This document shows positions 1-9,131 of a DNA stretch of 64,000 nt, one piece after another; positions within the stretch are counted from its first letter, which is position 1; each line of letters starts with the position of its first letter. The position numbers were made by a program, and so were the translations under genes. The stretch comes from Arcobacter acticola (GTDB lineage: Bacteria; Campylobacterota; Campylobacteria; Campylobacterales; Arcobacteraceae), in contig NZ_CP042652.1 in assembly GCF_013177675.1 (NCBI RefSeq), positions 1,674,001 to 1,738,000 on the forward strand. The letters run 5' to 3'. The notes beneath the pieces were generated by a model. The model saw nothing but the letters and a program-made list of their open reading frames with translations, was not told where the DNA came from and ran no database searches.

Positions 1-239
1 ATTGTTCCATCATATTGTGACATTGCAGTCTCAATAGCAGTTGTTAATTCAGATTTACTAACTAATCCATCTAAATCGGAATCATAAGACGAAAATATAT
101 CATCGCTAACACCCATCTCTTCAATACTAAGAGCTGAATCAGCGTCAGAATCTTTTTTTGATATCATCTGTGTTGAAACGTTAGAAGAAGTTGGTTGAAT
201 AAAATTCGCCATAATTCCCATATTTGCTGTGTCTATCAT
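1..239 (-). CDS. EF-hand domain protein (5' part, runs off the window)
   Basis: This is an open frame read leftward from an ATG at 237-239; its 3' end lies outside the window. The start follows a strong ribosome site (AAGGAG, five bases before ATG, on the minus strand at about 245-250). The visible 79 residues are Ser/Asp-rich. They contain one canonical EF-hand loop, DSDLDGLVSKSE, with acidic residues at positions 1, 3 and 5, Gly at 6 and Glu at 12, so calcium binding is plausible. There is no signal peptide. The length and the rest of the protein are unknown. Calcium binding is inferred from the loop alone; the family was not identified. Confidence 0.72.
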   Translation of the reverse strand, partial: MIDTANMGIMANFIQPTSSNVSTQMISKKDSDADSALSIEEMGVSDDIFSSYDSDLDGLVSKSELTTAIETAMSQYDGT

Positions 240-510
240 GATATCTCCTTTATATAATGTAAATTATACTATTTCAAAGTAAATATAAAGTAAATGTAAT
301 TTAATTATTTAAAAGAATTGTTATCATTTTCTGGATATTTACAATATTATTATTTTATAATAGAAATTTATTATTACATGAAATTTAAAAGTAAAATTTA
401 TAATTTTTTGATTATTATAAAGCAATTAGATATAATACTGACGATTTCTAAAATAGTCATAATAAAAATATAAAAAAACTTTAAAAGTATATTTAAAAAA
501 GGTTAAAAAA

Positions 511-1185
511 TTGAAAAAGAAAAATCATATTAAAAAAATATCAGATTATGCAATTGTTGGTGGACTGGGATCATTACTTGTTGTTGGTCTTATAGGTTGT
601 GGAGATAGTTCAAATAACAATCAAGAACAACAAAATCAAGGGCAAAGTGATGCTTTTTCAAATGCTAGTCAAAAACAAAATGCCTTTGTAGTAATAGAAG
701 AATCAGCTGATGGTAAATATGCAATTATTGATGAATTTCCAGCTTCAAAAACTACAGTTGTTTTAAGAAAACCAGATGGAACTGAAAGAATTTTAACGCA
801 AGAAGAAATAGATAAATTAGTTAAAGAAGAAGAGAAAAAAATTGATGCAGGAACATCACCTCTTACAAATCCAAATGCTGAAGTAAGTAGTGGAGGTATG
901 GGTCTTGGTGGAGTATTATTATCTTCAATTGCAGGTGCAATGATTGGTTCTTGGCTTGGTAATAAACTATTTAATAATCAAAATTTCCAAAATCAAAGAC
1001 AAACTCAATATAAATCGCCTCAAACTTATAGTAAATCACAAAGTTCATTTAATAAAACTCCTGCAACTACAGGATCAAACAGCTCAAGTAGTAAAAAAAG
1101 TGGTTTTTTTGGAGGGAATTCGAATTCAAATTCAAAATCTAGTTCTTCTTCATTTGGTTCAAAAAGTTCAGGATTTGGGGGATAA
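511..1185 (+). CDS. UPF0323 family lipoprotein
   Basis: A predicted 224-residue lipoprotein of unknown function. A basic N-terminus and a hydrophobic stretch end in the lipobox LIGC, so Cys30 should be lipidated. The C-terminal 70 residues are low-complexity Gln/Ser/Asn/Gly. A small glycine-rich hydrophobic stretch (about 131-151) resembles glycine-zipper segments. The start is TTG, preceded by a weak AAAAGG. The next gene begins directly after the stop (TAA then ATG), so the two are co-transcribed. The same pairing of a UPF0323 lipoprotein with a glutathionylspermidine synthase-like gene occurs in Campylobacter jejuni, which supports the family call. Its role is not known; an envelope location is inferred from the lipobox. 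Confidence 0.85.
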   Translation: MKKKNHIKKISDYAIVGGLGSLLVVGLIGCGDSSNNNQEQQNQGQSDAFSNASQKQNAFVVIEESADGKYAIIDEFPASKTTVVLRKPDGTERILTQEEIDKLVKEEEKKIDAGTSPLTNPNAEVSSGGMGLGGVLLSSIAGAMIGSWLGNKLFNNQNFQNQRQTQYKSPQTYSKSQSSFNKTPATTGSNSSSSKKSGFFGGNSNSNSKSSSSSFGSKSSGFGG

Positions 1186-2364
1186 ATGAAATTAGAAAAA
1201 TTAAAACCATTAACAGATAATTATTTAGAATCAATAGGTTTTGTATGGCATACAGATTCTGATAATTCATCATACGTAAGTGATGAGATTGTAGTAATAA
1301 ATGAAGATGAAGCAAATGGATATTATGAAGCTTGTAATGAGCTATATGATATGTTTGCCGAGGCTGGGCAATATGTTATTGATAATGATTTATTTCATGA
1401 AATAAATATTCCATTTAATCTAATAGAGATGATAAAAGAATCTTGGGAAAATGATGTTCATTGGCATTTATATTCAAGATTTGATTTAGCAGGTGGAATA
1501 GATGGAAAACCTATAAAATTAATTGAATTTAATGCAGATACACCAACTTCACTTTTTGAAACAGCTATTATTCAATGGGCTATGTTAAAAGCAAATGGTT
1601 TAGATGAAGCAAGTCAGTTTAATAATCTTTATGAAGCTTTAAAAGACAACTTCAAAAGAATTATTACCCTTGATACTGATGTTGAAAAGTTTGAAGAGTA
1701 TTATGCAAATTTAGGATGGAAAATATTATTTTCATCAATTTCAAGCTCAAGTGAAGATATAAATACAACAAAACTTTTAGAGCATATTGCAAACGAAGCT
1801 GGATTTAATACAGATTTTGAATTTATAGAAAATGTTCAATTTAATGATGATGGTATTTTTAAAGATGAAGAGAGTTTTGAATTTTGGTTCAAACTTATTC
1901 CTTGGGAAAATATTGCTATTGAAGAGAGTGAATTAGCATTAATTTTAACAGAAATCATAAAAGAAAAAAGAGCAATTATTTTTAATCCTGCATATTCACT
2001 TATGTTTCAATCAAAAGGATTTATGAAAGTTTTATGGGATTTATATCCAAATCATCCCCTACTTTTAGAAACATCATTTGAGCCTTTAGAAAACAAAAAA
2101 CAAGTTGAAAAAAGATGTTTTGGAAGAGAGGGTGCTAATACTAAAATCATAAATAGTGATGGAAGTATAGATGTGCAAACTGATGGCGATTATGAAGGTC
2201 ATAAGGCAATTTATCAAGAATATGTTGAACTTCCAACGGATTCAATGGGTAATTCTTACCAAGCAGGTGTGTTTTATGCATATGAAGCTTGTGGATTAGG
2301 ATTTAGACGTGGTGAAAAAATTCTAAATAATATGTCAAAATTCGTGGGTCATATTATAAAATAA
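1186..2364 (+). CDS. Glutathionylspermidine synthase family protein (ATP-grasp)
   Basis: A 392-residue protein resembling the C-terminal synthetase domain of glutathionylspermidine synthase. Family features are the segment LIEFNADTPTSLFE near residue 110 and a late FEPLENKKQVEKR...GREG segment that would bind ATP. The amidase half of the E. coli bifunctional enzyme is absent, as is usual for short members. Known family chemistry is ATP-dependent amide bond formation on a peptide substrate; the substrate here cannot be told from sequence. It abuts the upstream UPF0323 lipoprotein with no gap, so it probably shares its promoter, and a long AT hairpin follows the stop. The function of such short homologues in Campylobacterota is unsettled. 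Confidence 0.85.
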   Translation: MKLEKLKPLTDNYLESIGFVWHTDSDNSSYVSDEIVVINEDEANGYYEACNELYDMFAEAGQYVIDNDLFHEINIPFNLIEMIKESWENDVHWHLYSRFDLAGGIDGKPIKLIEFNADTPTSLFETAIIQWAMLKANGLDEASQFNNLYEALKDNFKRIITLDTDVEKFEEYYANLGWKILFSSISSSSEDINTTKLLEHIANEAGFNTDFEFIENVQFNDDGIFKDEESFEFWFKLIPWENIAIEESELALILTEIIKEKRAIIFNPAYSLMFQSKGFMKVLWDLYPNHPLLLETSFEPLENKKQVEKRCFGREGANTKIINSDGSIDVQTDGDYEGHKAIYQEYVELPTDSMGNSYQAGVFYAYEACGLGFRRGEKILNNMSKFVGHIIK

Positions 2365-2389
2365 ACTCTTACTTTTAATAATTATTATC

Positions 2390-2421
2390 AAGATAGTTAT
2401 ATTTAAAAATATAACTATCTT
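2390..2421. terminator. Hairpin terminator after the lipoprotein/synthase pair
   Basis: A perfect 15-bp inverted repeat (AAGATAGTTATATTT, two-base loop, exact complement). It is AT-only apart from a few G/C pairs but long. A second imperfect hairpin with a T-run follows at about 2429-2453. Both lie just downstream of the synthase stop. Confidence 0.65.
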
Positions 2422-2513
2422 ACTTAAATGGGAAAAATGTTACTTTTTTCCATATTTTCATATTCTCCTAAACTATTTTTATAAATTGCTACGCTTATAC
2501 TACTAATTTGTTT

Positions 2514-2519
2514 TATAAT
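2514..2519 (+). promoter_or_regulatory. Likely -10 box of the thioesterase gene
   Basis: TATAAT preceded by TTTGTTT, the T-rich upstream context typical of sigma-70 promoters in Campylobacterota. It lies about 40 bases before the ATG at 2557. A further TATAAT-like box at about 2537 cannot be excluded as the true one. Confidence 0.5.
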
Positions 2520-2556
2520 AGGTGATATTTCAATAATTATAATACAAGGTTTAAAA

Positions 2557-3030
2557 ATGAGTGAAGAAGTAAAAAGAGAAAAATCTCTAACAATGACTAT
2601 GTTAATGACACCAGATAAAGCTAATTTCTCTGGAAAAAATGTTCACGGTGGTGAAATTTTAAAAATGTTAGATCATGTTGCATATGCTTGTGCAGCAAGA
2701 TATACAGGTATGTATGCAGTAACATTATCAGTTGACATGGTTTTATTTAAAGATCCTATTAAAATTGGTTCTCTTGTTACTTTCCATGCATCTGTTAACT
2801 ACACAGGTAGAACCTCTATGGAAATTGGTATCAAAGTAATATCAGAAGATATTAAAGATCATACAATTAAAAATACAAATGTATGTTATTTTACAATGAT
2901 TTCAGTTGATGAAGCTGGAAAACCAGCAGCCGTTCCAAAATTAGATTTACTTACAGAAGATGATAAAAGAAGATACAACGATGCTATTCAAAGAAGAGAA
3001 ATTAGAATGTCATCAAGACATGCTAAATAA
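2557..3030 (+). CDS. Acyl-CoA thioesterase, YciA/BFIT-type hotdog fold
   Basis: A 157-residue single hotdog-fold protein expected to hydrolyse acyl-CoA thioesters in the cytoplasm. The diagnostic stretch FSGKNVHGGEILKMLD (about residues 24-39) carries the Asn-His-Gly-Gly and Asp residues of the YciA-like thioesterase family. It is followed by a central strand region ending in SVDMVLFKDP and a C-terminal Lys/Arg-rich tail. The length matches YciA-like enzymes. The gene stands alone, with its own promoter and a shared terminator at the 3' side. The preferred chain length of the substrate cannot be inferred from sequence. Confidence 0.88.
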   Translation: MSEEVKREKSLTMTMLMTPDKANFSGKNVHGGEILKMLDHVAYACAARYTGMYAVTLSVDMVLFKDPIKIGSLVTFHASVNYTGRTSMEIGIKVISEDIKDHTIKNTNVCYFTMISVDEAGKPAAVPKLDLLTEDDKRRYNDAIQRREIRMSSRHAK

Positions 3031-3053
3031 ATATCTTTTATTTTCTTAAACAT

Positions 3054-3089
3054 AAAAAAAGGGGAAGATTTTAAATCTTGCCCTTTTTT
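3054..3089. terminator. Bidirectional terminator between thioesterase and ABC-F genes
   Basis: An A-run, then GGGGAAGATTT, a very short loop, AAATCTTGCCC and a T-run; one mismatch in the stem. A- and T-tracts on either side let it act for both convergent genes. Confidence 0.8.
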
Positions 3090-3113
3090 ATTCTTTCTTA
3101 TATATGAAATTTA

Positions 3114-4706
3114 TTAAGCCTCTTTAGACTCAATAAATTCTTCATAACTTCCTTTAAAGTCAACGATAGTTCCACCTGGTTGGATTTCAATAATTCTATT
3201 TGCGAACGCATCTAATAGTTCCCTATCGTGAGAAACACAAATTACAGAACCAGGATAATCAAGTAATCCCTCACCTAAAGCAATAATAGCTTCAAGATCC
3301 AAGTGATTTGTAGGTTCATCTAAAACTAAGAAGTTACCTTGCTCTAACATAATTTTAGAAAGCATCATTCTATGTTTTTCTCCACCTGAACAAGAAGTTA
3401 CTTTTTTCTCTTGCTCTTGACCGTTAAATAACATTCTTCCTAAACAGTTTCTAATTTCAGAAATATCAGCATCTCTATCACAATTTCTTAACCAATCATA
3501 TAAAGTGAAATCACCTTCAATTAAGTCAGTTGTATTTTGTGGGAAATACGAGTTTTGAATAGTTGCACCCCATAAAACTTCACCACTATCAGCTTTTACA
3601 TTTCCTTCTAATATTTCACATAAAGTAGTTTTACCAATACCATTTGTACCAATTAAAGCTATTTTATCACCTTTTTCAACTGTAAATGAAATATCATTTA
3701 ATACAACTTCACCATCATAAGATTTAGAAATGTTTTTTGCTGTTAATAACTCTTTACCAACTTCTCTTTTTTGTTTAAAAATAATAGAAGGATCACGTCT
3801 ACTTGATACTTGAATAGCACCAACATCAAGTTTGTCAAGTTGCTTTTGTCTAGAAGTTGCTTGTTTTGCTTTTGAAGCATTAGCACTAAATCTAGCGATG
3901 AATTTTTCTAATTCATCTTTCTCTTTTAATTTTTTACTAACATCTTTTTCATTTTGTTTAGCAAGTACTGTTGAAGCAATATACCAATCATCATAAGTTC
4001 CTGTAAATTCTCTAATTTGTTTAAAGTCAACATCTAAAATATGTGTACAAACTGCATTTAAGAAGTGTCTATCGTGAGAGATTACAACCATCGTTCCATC
4101 ATGGTGTTGTAATTGGTTTTCTAACCAACCAATTGTTGCGATATCTAAATTATTCGTAGGCTCATCTAAAAATAAAACATCTGGTTTTGGATATAAAACT
4201 TGTGCAAGTAAAACTTTAAATTTATCTCCACCTGTTAATGTACTCATTAAATCTTGATGAGATGCAGCAGGAAATCCTAAATCTTCTAGTATTCTCGTAA
4301 TTTTTACATCATATTCATAAGTTGGATCTTCTTCACAACAAATAATTTCAAGCTCTGCTAATCTATCATTTATTTCATCTGTAAATTCAGGACTCATATA
4401 AAGTTCTTCTTTTTCTTTTACAGCATCATGTAATTTTTTATTACCTAAAAGTACTGCATCAAAAATTGTATTATTTTCATATGCAAATTGATTTTGAGAT
4501 AAAGTTCCTACTTTTTTACCATTTTGAATTTGTACTTCACCCTCAGTTGCTTCTTCTTGTCCAGATAAGATTTTTAAGAACGTAGTTTTTCCAGCACCAT
4601 TAGCACCGATTAATCCATATCTTTTACCAGTATCTAATTTTACATTTATATCTTGAAATAAAACTCTTGGACCAAAAGATTTTTTAAGATTGACAGTTTG
4701 AACCAT
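3114..4706 (-). CDS. ybiT: ABC-F family ATPase, YbiT subgroup
   Basis: A 530-residue cytoplasmic tandem ATPase without membrane segments, the same length as E. coli YbiT. The first nucleotide-binding domain has Walker A GANGAGKT (34-41) and Walker B LFLDEP (178-183). The second has GTNGIGKT (353-360), a good SGGE signature, and DEPTNHLD. Between them lies the ABC-F linker with the ARFSANASKAKQATSR stretch typical of YbiT. The first-domain signature is degenerate (TGGDKF in place of SGGQ), as also happens in YbiT, so this is not evidence of decay. ABC-F proteins bind the ribosomal E site and modulate translation; the exact job of YbiT is not established. The gene is monocistronic, with a terminator at its 3' side. 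Confidence 0.92.
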   Translation of the reverse strand: MVQTVNLKKSFGPRVLFQDINVKLDTGKRYGLIGANGAGKTTFLKILSGQEEATEGEVQIQNGKKVGTLSQNQFAYENNTIFDAVLLGNKKLHDAVKEKEELYMSPEFTDEINDRLAELEIICCEEDPTYEYDVKITRILEDLGFPAASHQDLMSTLTGGDKFKVLLAQVLYPKPDVLFLDEPTNNLDIATIGWLENQLQHHDGTMVVISHDRHFLNAVCTHILDVDFKQIREFTGTYDDWYIASTVLAKQNEKDVSKKLKEKDELEKFIARFSANASKAKQATSRQKQLDKLDVGAIQVSSRRDPSIIFKQKREVGKELLTAKNISKSYDGEVVLNDISFTVEKGDKIALIGTNGIGKTTLCEILEGNVKADSGEVLWGATIQNSYFPQNTTDLIEGDFTLYDWLRNCDRDADISEIRNCLGRMLFNGQEQEKKVTSCSGGEKHRMMLSKIMLEQGNFLVLDEPTNHLDLEAIIALGEGLLDYPGSVICVSHDRELLDAFANRIIEIQPGGTIVDFKGSYEEFIESKEA

Positions 4707-4794
4707 ATTATAATTATCTCCATTTATTTTTTATTTTGTGTATTGATTCCGCGATTATATCAAAAAAATCATATTTAAGACTTAATTCTTCTTT

Positions 4795-6291
4795 TCACAA
4801 CTCTTGTTCAAAAGCTAATTTCATAATATCATCTTCACTTAATGCATCATTTTTTTCATCACTAGGAGGATATTTAATCCATAATACTTTTGTTTTTAAT
4901 TGATCAAGTTGATATTTAGTAAGATTTTTAATCAATGCATCTGTTACCATTTCTTTTGTTAGGCTTCCAGCATTTAGCATTTTTTTAATAACTTTTTCTA
5001 AATTCTTTTTAGTTGCTTCAAATGTTTTTTCTTCATCTGTTAAAGCGATATATTCTTGATCTAAATACTTCATAACTAAATCACCTGGATACTTATAAGT
5101 CGTCACTCCCTTATAATTGTATTTTTGGCACTTTAATCTAGGAATATAAACACCTGTAAAAACATATCCTATTACATTATTTAAACCTTCTAAATCTCTT
5201 AATGGATTATGAGAACAAATAAAATCTTCTTTGACCAAAGATGGAGCATTTTGTAGTGATGTAACATTATTATGTAAAATTATAAAACTTCCACCAACTT
5301 CTTTAGGTCCACCTTTTAATGATGTTAATTCATTTTTATGAGCTAAAAAACTTCCAGTAACTTTCTTAGGACTTCCTTCAAGAGTAGTTAATTCATTATT
5401 ACTAATATCAAAATCACCTTCTATAATATTAAAATTAAGTGGCAATTTAACCAAACTTGTAAGTTTGTCAGAAAGTTTCACATCTCCATGAACATCTACT
5501 GAATTATCTTTTAAAATACTAAAATTTCTAATATCATGTTTTCTAAGCCATCTATTTATATCATCAAGAGTCGTTAAAGCAACAATTGGTTTATAAATGT
5601 GAGCAATAACTTCATTACCCTTATATCTCCAATATTTCTCCTCTTCATTATAAGAGCTTGTTACATGATTTAACCTAACATCTGTTATTAAATCCCAACC
5701 AATTTCATCAGCAATGCTATCTAAATCTGTTAAATTATTTCCATTACAAATATAATCCTGTCCAACAGAAACAGGACCTCCTGATAATCTTTCAATAAAA
5801 TTATGAGAACAGTCAAAAAATGTATCTATATATTGAGGACCACCTCTTAAATTAATTAATCTATTATCAGAACAATTAAAATGCCCTTTTATAGTTCGAG
5901 GGCTTCCTTTAATTGACGTTAATTCATTAAAAGAGCAATTAAAACTTCCTTTTACTTCTTTGGGAGCATAAGATAAAGTTTTTAATTTGTTGTTAGAACA
6001 ATCAAATTCTCCAGCTTCAGAAGGTCCTTCAAATAGTGAATCTAATTTATTTCTAGAACAATTAAAATCTCTAGTTACTATTTTTGGGCATCCTTCAAGG
6101 GAAGTAAGATTATTGTTACTAATATCAAAATATCCATCTACCATTTTAAATTTAACAGGTAGTTTTTTTCCATTTAATCTTTCATTTAAGTTAACATTAC
6201 CTTGGACGGTAATGTATAAATCTTCAGAAATCATATAATTATTTATTGAATGTTCTTTAAGCCAAGCTTCGATTTCTCCAAGATTATTCAT
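4795..6291 (-). CDS. Leucine-rich-repeat-like protein with 21-residue repeats, internally duplicated
   Basis: A 498-residue protein with no signal peptide or membrane segment. Residues 53-190 hold about six exact-length 21-residue repeats of the form xFxCSxNxLxxLxGxPxxVxG; a second set of about four occupies 292-370. The whole module is duplicated: residues 1-72 (EIEAWLKEHSINN...DISNNNLTSLEG) match 241-310 (DINRWLRKHDIRN...DISNNELTTLEG). The C-terminal 120 residues are helical and charged, without repeats. Solenoids of this type usually bind other proteins. No catalytic domain is visible and I assign no function. The start ATG follows AAAAAGG. It is unrelated in type to its neighbours and stands alone. 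Confidence 0.82.
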   Translation of the reverse strand: MNNLGEIEAWLKEHSINNYMISEDLYITVQGNVNLNERLNGKKLPVKFKMVDGYFDISNNNLTSLEGCPKIVTRDFNCSRNKLDSLFEGPSEAGEFDCSNNKLKTLSYAPKEVKGSFNCSFNELTSIKGSPRTIKGHFNCSDNRLINLRGGPQYIDTFFDCSHNFIERLSGGPVSVGQDYICNGNNLTDLDSIADEIGWDLITDVRLNHVTSSYNEEEKYWRYKGNEVIAHIYKPIVALTTLDDINRWLRKHDIRNFSILKDNSVDVHGDVKLSDKLTSLVKLPLNFNIIEGDFDISNNELTTLEGSPKKVTGSFLAHKNELTSLKGGPKEVGGSFIILHNNVTSLQNAPSLVKEDFICSHNPLRDLEGLNNVIGYVFTGVYIPRLKCQKYNYKGVTTYKYPGDLVMKYLDQEYIALTDEEKTFEATKKNLEKVIKKMLNAGSLTKEMVTDALIKNLTKYQLDQLKTKVLWIKYPPSDEKNDALSEDDIMKLAFEQEL

Positions 6292-6437
6292 CTGGTACCT
6301 TTTTATTACTTTTGTTATTTTTTATTTATGATTTTATCATTTTATTTCTTAACCCTTAAATATATTTAAAATTTATTTTTTCAAACTATTTTTTATCAAA
6401 CTACAAATATTGTATACCAAAAATCTTTTTATTCTCA

Positions 6438-6465
6438 TATAATCATCTTAAGTTAGTACATAACT
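6438..6465 (+). promoter_or_regulatory. Promoter -10 and dyad upstream of the SDR gene
   Basis: TATAAT at 6438-6443, followed at 6451-6465 by a small dyad AGTTA-GTACA-TAACT at about the expected transcription start, where a repressor could sit. A -35 match is not clear, as is common in these genomes. The regulator is unknown and the dyad is short. Confidence 0.35.
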
Positions 6466-6490
6466 AGCTTACATAAAAAAGGTTTTTATC

Positions 6491-7249
6491 ATGGAAACAA
6501 AAGTTTGGATTATTGGTTCTAGTTCTGGCATCGGTTTAGAGTTAGTTAAACTTTGCTTGCAAAGTAATCATAAAGTAATAGCAAGTTCTAGAAATGCTAA
6601 GAAATCAGAAGAACTATTACAACTAAAATCAACTTACACAAACAAACTAGAATTATTAGACATTGATGTTTCAAGTAATGAAAGTGTTACTAAATGTGTG
6701 GAGGAAGCATTTACTGTTTTTAATGATTTAGATATTTGTTTTTTCAATGCAGGGGTTTATGATTCTATGCCTCTTGAACAATGGGATATTTCAAGCTTTG
6801 AAGCAATGATAAATACAAACTACTTAGGTGCTGTTAGAATTTTAAAACCACTAGTTAGTTATTTAGAAAAACAAAAAAAAGAATCAAGAGTTATATTAAA
6901 TGCAAGTTTATCAAGCTACTTTGGATTGCCTTATGGTGGAGCTTATAGCGCATCAAAAGCTGCTTTAGTAAATCTTGCACAGTCAATTCAACCTGAATTA
7001 TTAAGAAAAAATATTTATTTACAAATAATAAATCATGGCTTTGTAAAAACAAGATTGACTGCAAAAAATAATTTTGATATGCCTCAATTAATGCAGCCTG
7101 AAATTGCTGCTAAAAAAATATTTGAGCAGTTTAATAAACCATATAGTTTTGAAATTTCGTTTCCTTTTATTTTGTCAAAATTTTTACGATTAATATCTCT
7201 TGTTCCGTATAAATTAAGTTTTTCAATAACAAAAAAGTTTTTAAAATGA
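6491..7249 (+). CDS. SDR family NAD(P)-dependent oxidoreductase
   Basis: A 252-residue classical short-chain dehydrogenase. The cofactor loop GSSSGIG is at residues 9-15, the NAG motif (FNAGVYDS) near 87, the catalytic Ser in NASLSS and the Tyr-Lys pair in YSASK near 155. The C-terminal basic/hydrophobic tail may touch the membrane. It is the first gene of a run continuing to the EAL gene; similar SDRs head the DUF1365/CFAS-type lipid clusters of many proteobacteria. The substrate is unknown, perhaps a lipid intermediate given the company. A -10 box and a small dyad lie just upstream. Confidence 0.88.
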   Translation: METKVWIIGSSSGIGLELVKLCLQSNHKVIASSRNAKKSEELLQLKSTYTNKLELLDIDVSSNESVTKCVEEAFTVFNDLDICFFNAGVYDSMPLEQWDISSFEAMINTNYLGAVRILKPLVSYLEKQKKESRVILNASLSSYFGLPYGGAYSASKAALVNLAQSIQPELLRKNIYLQIINHGFVKTRLTAKNNFDMPQLMQPEIAAKKIFEQFNKPYSFEISFPFILSKFLRLISLVPYKLSFSITKKFLK

Positions 7250-7293
7250 TTACAGTTAAAAATTATGTGAAATATATAACAAATTAGATTTAA

Positions 7294-8559
7294 ATGAATA
7301 ATAATAACCCAAAAAGCAATGAAATTCTTACATATGGAATATTAGGAATTCCTATTGCTTTTTTGGGATTCCCTTTATATATTTACTTACCAATTTTTTA
7401 TGTTGAGTATGTAAACTTAAGCGTTGGAACTGTTGGAGTTATTTTATTAATTGCTAGATTATTAGATATGATTCTAGACCCTTTTATTGGTAGTTTTACT
7501 GATAAATACAACAAATTTAATATTATATTAGTTTCTACATTTTTTGTATTATTTGGTTTATATTTTTTAATTAAACCCATTTATTTCAACTCATTATGGC
7601 TATTTTCTTTTTCACTTATAACTTATATTTCCTATAGTTTTGTAATGATTCCTTATCTTACTTTAAATTCACAAATAAGCAATAATTCAATAAATAATAC
7701 AAAACTAGCATTTTCAAGGGAAGTTTTTATAGTTTTTGGTGTTTTAATATCTTTATTATTCCCTTATATCTTTTTAGTTGCAGAGGACTCTAAAAAAAGC
7801 TTAGAGTTATTACTACATACATGTATGATTATTTTTCCTATTTTTTCAATTATATTTTATTTCAAACTAAAACATTTTGAAAATCTAAAAAGTGTTATTC
7901 CTAAAACTTCAAATAATGAATTTTTAAAATCAATAAATTTATTCTTTGAGACTTTTCCCCAACACAAAAAACTATTTTTGGCTTTTTTAATCAACAATCT
8001 AGCAAATGCACTACCTGCAACACTATTTTTATTTTTCGTAAAATATGTTTTGATTTTAGAAGAAGAAACAGGTCTTTTTTTAATTGTTTATTTCTTAAGT
8101 GCAATATTAACTTTTCCATTATGGATTAAATTATCAATAAAAATATCAAAAAAATCCACATGGATTTTATCTATGATTACAGCATGTGCAGCTTTTTCTT
8201 TTGTACCTTTTTTAGAAGAAAATGATTTCATATATTTTTTAATCATTTGTATAATAACAGGGATGAGTTTAGGTGCTGATATGGCACTGCCCTCTTCTAT
8301 TCAAGCTGATGTTGCTCAAGAAAGTAAAAAAATAAATAATGATATTTCAGGTATATTATTTGGTTTTTGGGCAATGATTACGAAGTTTTCATTGGCTTTA
8401 GCAGTAGCTGTTTCATTTATTACTTTAGAGTTTACCTCTTTTGATACCCAAAATATAAATGAAAACTCAATCATGGCAATTATAATTTTATATTCAATAG
8501 TACCTATTTTTCTTAAATTAATATCTATTATTTTCTTATGTAAATATAAACTAACATAA
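7294..8559 (+). CDS. MFS transporter, GPH-like (glycoside-pentoside-hexuronide:cation symporter type)
   Basis: A 421-residue inner-membrane protein with about 12 hydrophobic segments. The N-terminal half has the GPH/MFS_2-like loop RLLDMILDPFIGSFTDKYNK, whose Asp pair is typical of cation-coupled melibiose-type carriers. It lies 45 bases after the SDR gene. MFS proteins of this class recur in the SDR/FAD/DUF1365/CFAS lipid clusters, so the cargo may be a lipid-related molecule rather than a sugar. That is inference from context; the sequence does not name the substrate. Confidence 0.82.
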   Translation: MNNNNPKSNEILTYGILGIPIAFLGFPLYIYLPIFYVEYVNLSVGTVGVILLIARLLDMILDPFIGSFTDKYNKFNIILVSTFFVLFGLYFLIKPIYFNSLWLFSFSLITYISYSFVMIPYLTLNSQISNNSINNTKLAFSREVFIVFGVLISLLFPYIFLVAEDSKKSLELLLHTCMIIFPIFSIIFYFKLKHFENLKSVIPKTSNNEFLKSINLFFETFPQHKKLFLAFLINNLANALPATLFLFFVKYVLILEEETGLFLIVYFLSAILTFPLWIKLSIKISKKSTWILSMITACAAFSFVPFLEENDFIYFLIICIITGMSLGADMALPSSIQADVAQESKKINNDISGILFGFWAMITKFSLALAVAVSFITLEFTSFDTQNINENSIMAIIILYSIVPIFLKLISIIFLCKYKLT

Positions 8560-8583
8560 ATTAACTACAAATATCCCTTTTTT

Positions 8584-8589
8584 TATAAT
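8584..8589 (+). promoter_or_regulatory. Candidate -10 box before the lipocalin gene
   Basis: TATAAT behind a long T-run, 30 bases before the GTG start at 8619. It could give the lipocalin-to-DUF3833 segment its own transcription start inside the larger cluster. Confidence 0.45.
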
Positions 8590-8618
8590 AAATTACACAA
8601 TACAAAGAAGGAGTACTT

Positions 8619-9131
8619 GTGAAATCAATTATATTAATACTAATTATTTTTTCATCACAATTTGCAAGTTCTTCCTTTGATGTAAATACATTTGATAAGA
8701 AAAAGTTTTCAGGCCTATGGTATGAGATAGCTAGAACTTATAACTCTTTTCAAGAAAATTGTGTTGCTTCAAGTGTTGAATATATATTAGAAGATGATAC
8801 TTATGATGTATTTAATAGATGCTTTGAAAATGAACTTGATGGTAAATTAATCCAATACAACGGAGATGCAAAAGTAAGTCAAATTGAAAATAATATTAGC
8901 CTAGATATGACTTATTTTTACTTATTTACATCATCTTATAAAATAATATATTTAAACAACTATAAAACAGCAATCATCACAGATGATGATTACTCTAATC
9001 TTTGGATTATGAGTAGAGTTCCATCTATAGACCAAAGTGAATTAAAAATGATTTTAAAAAAATTGGAAAATAAGATGGATACTTCTAAATTAATATTTAC
9101 AAAACTAGATCCAAAAGGAAGATACAAATGA
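8619..9131 (+). CDS. Lipocalin family protein (first of two)
   Basis: A 170-residue secreted or periplasmic lipocalin related to bacterial Blc. It starts at GTG behind an excellent AAGAAGGAG site. A hydrophobic signal of about 17 residues ends at ASS with no lipobox Cys, so unlike Blc it is probably soluble. The lipocalin signature FSGLWYEIART is at about 30-40, and paired cysteines occur further in. Lipocalins bind fatty acids or lysophospholipids. The stop overlaps the next start (ATGA), tying it to the FAD oxidoreductase. A second lipocalin lies at 19471. Confidence 0.88.
   Translation: MKSIILILIIFSSQFASSSFDVNTFDKKKFSGLWYEIARTYNSFQENCVASSVEYILEDDTYDVFNRCFENELDGKLIQYNGDAKVSQIENNISLDMTYFYLFTSSYKIIYLNNYKTAIITDDDYSNLWIMSRVPSIDQSELKMILKKLENKMDTSKLIFTKLDPKGRYK

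Noticed and set aside
944-1189. An 81-residue frame overlapping the UPF0323 gene
   Set aside because: The sequence is Lys/Leu/Gln-rich out-of-frame reading of the low-complexity tail, with no start signal.
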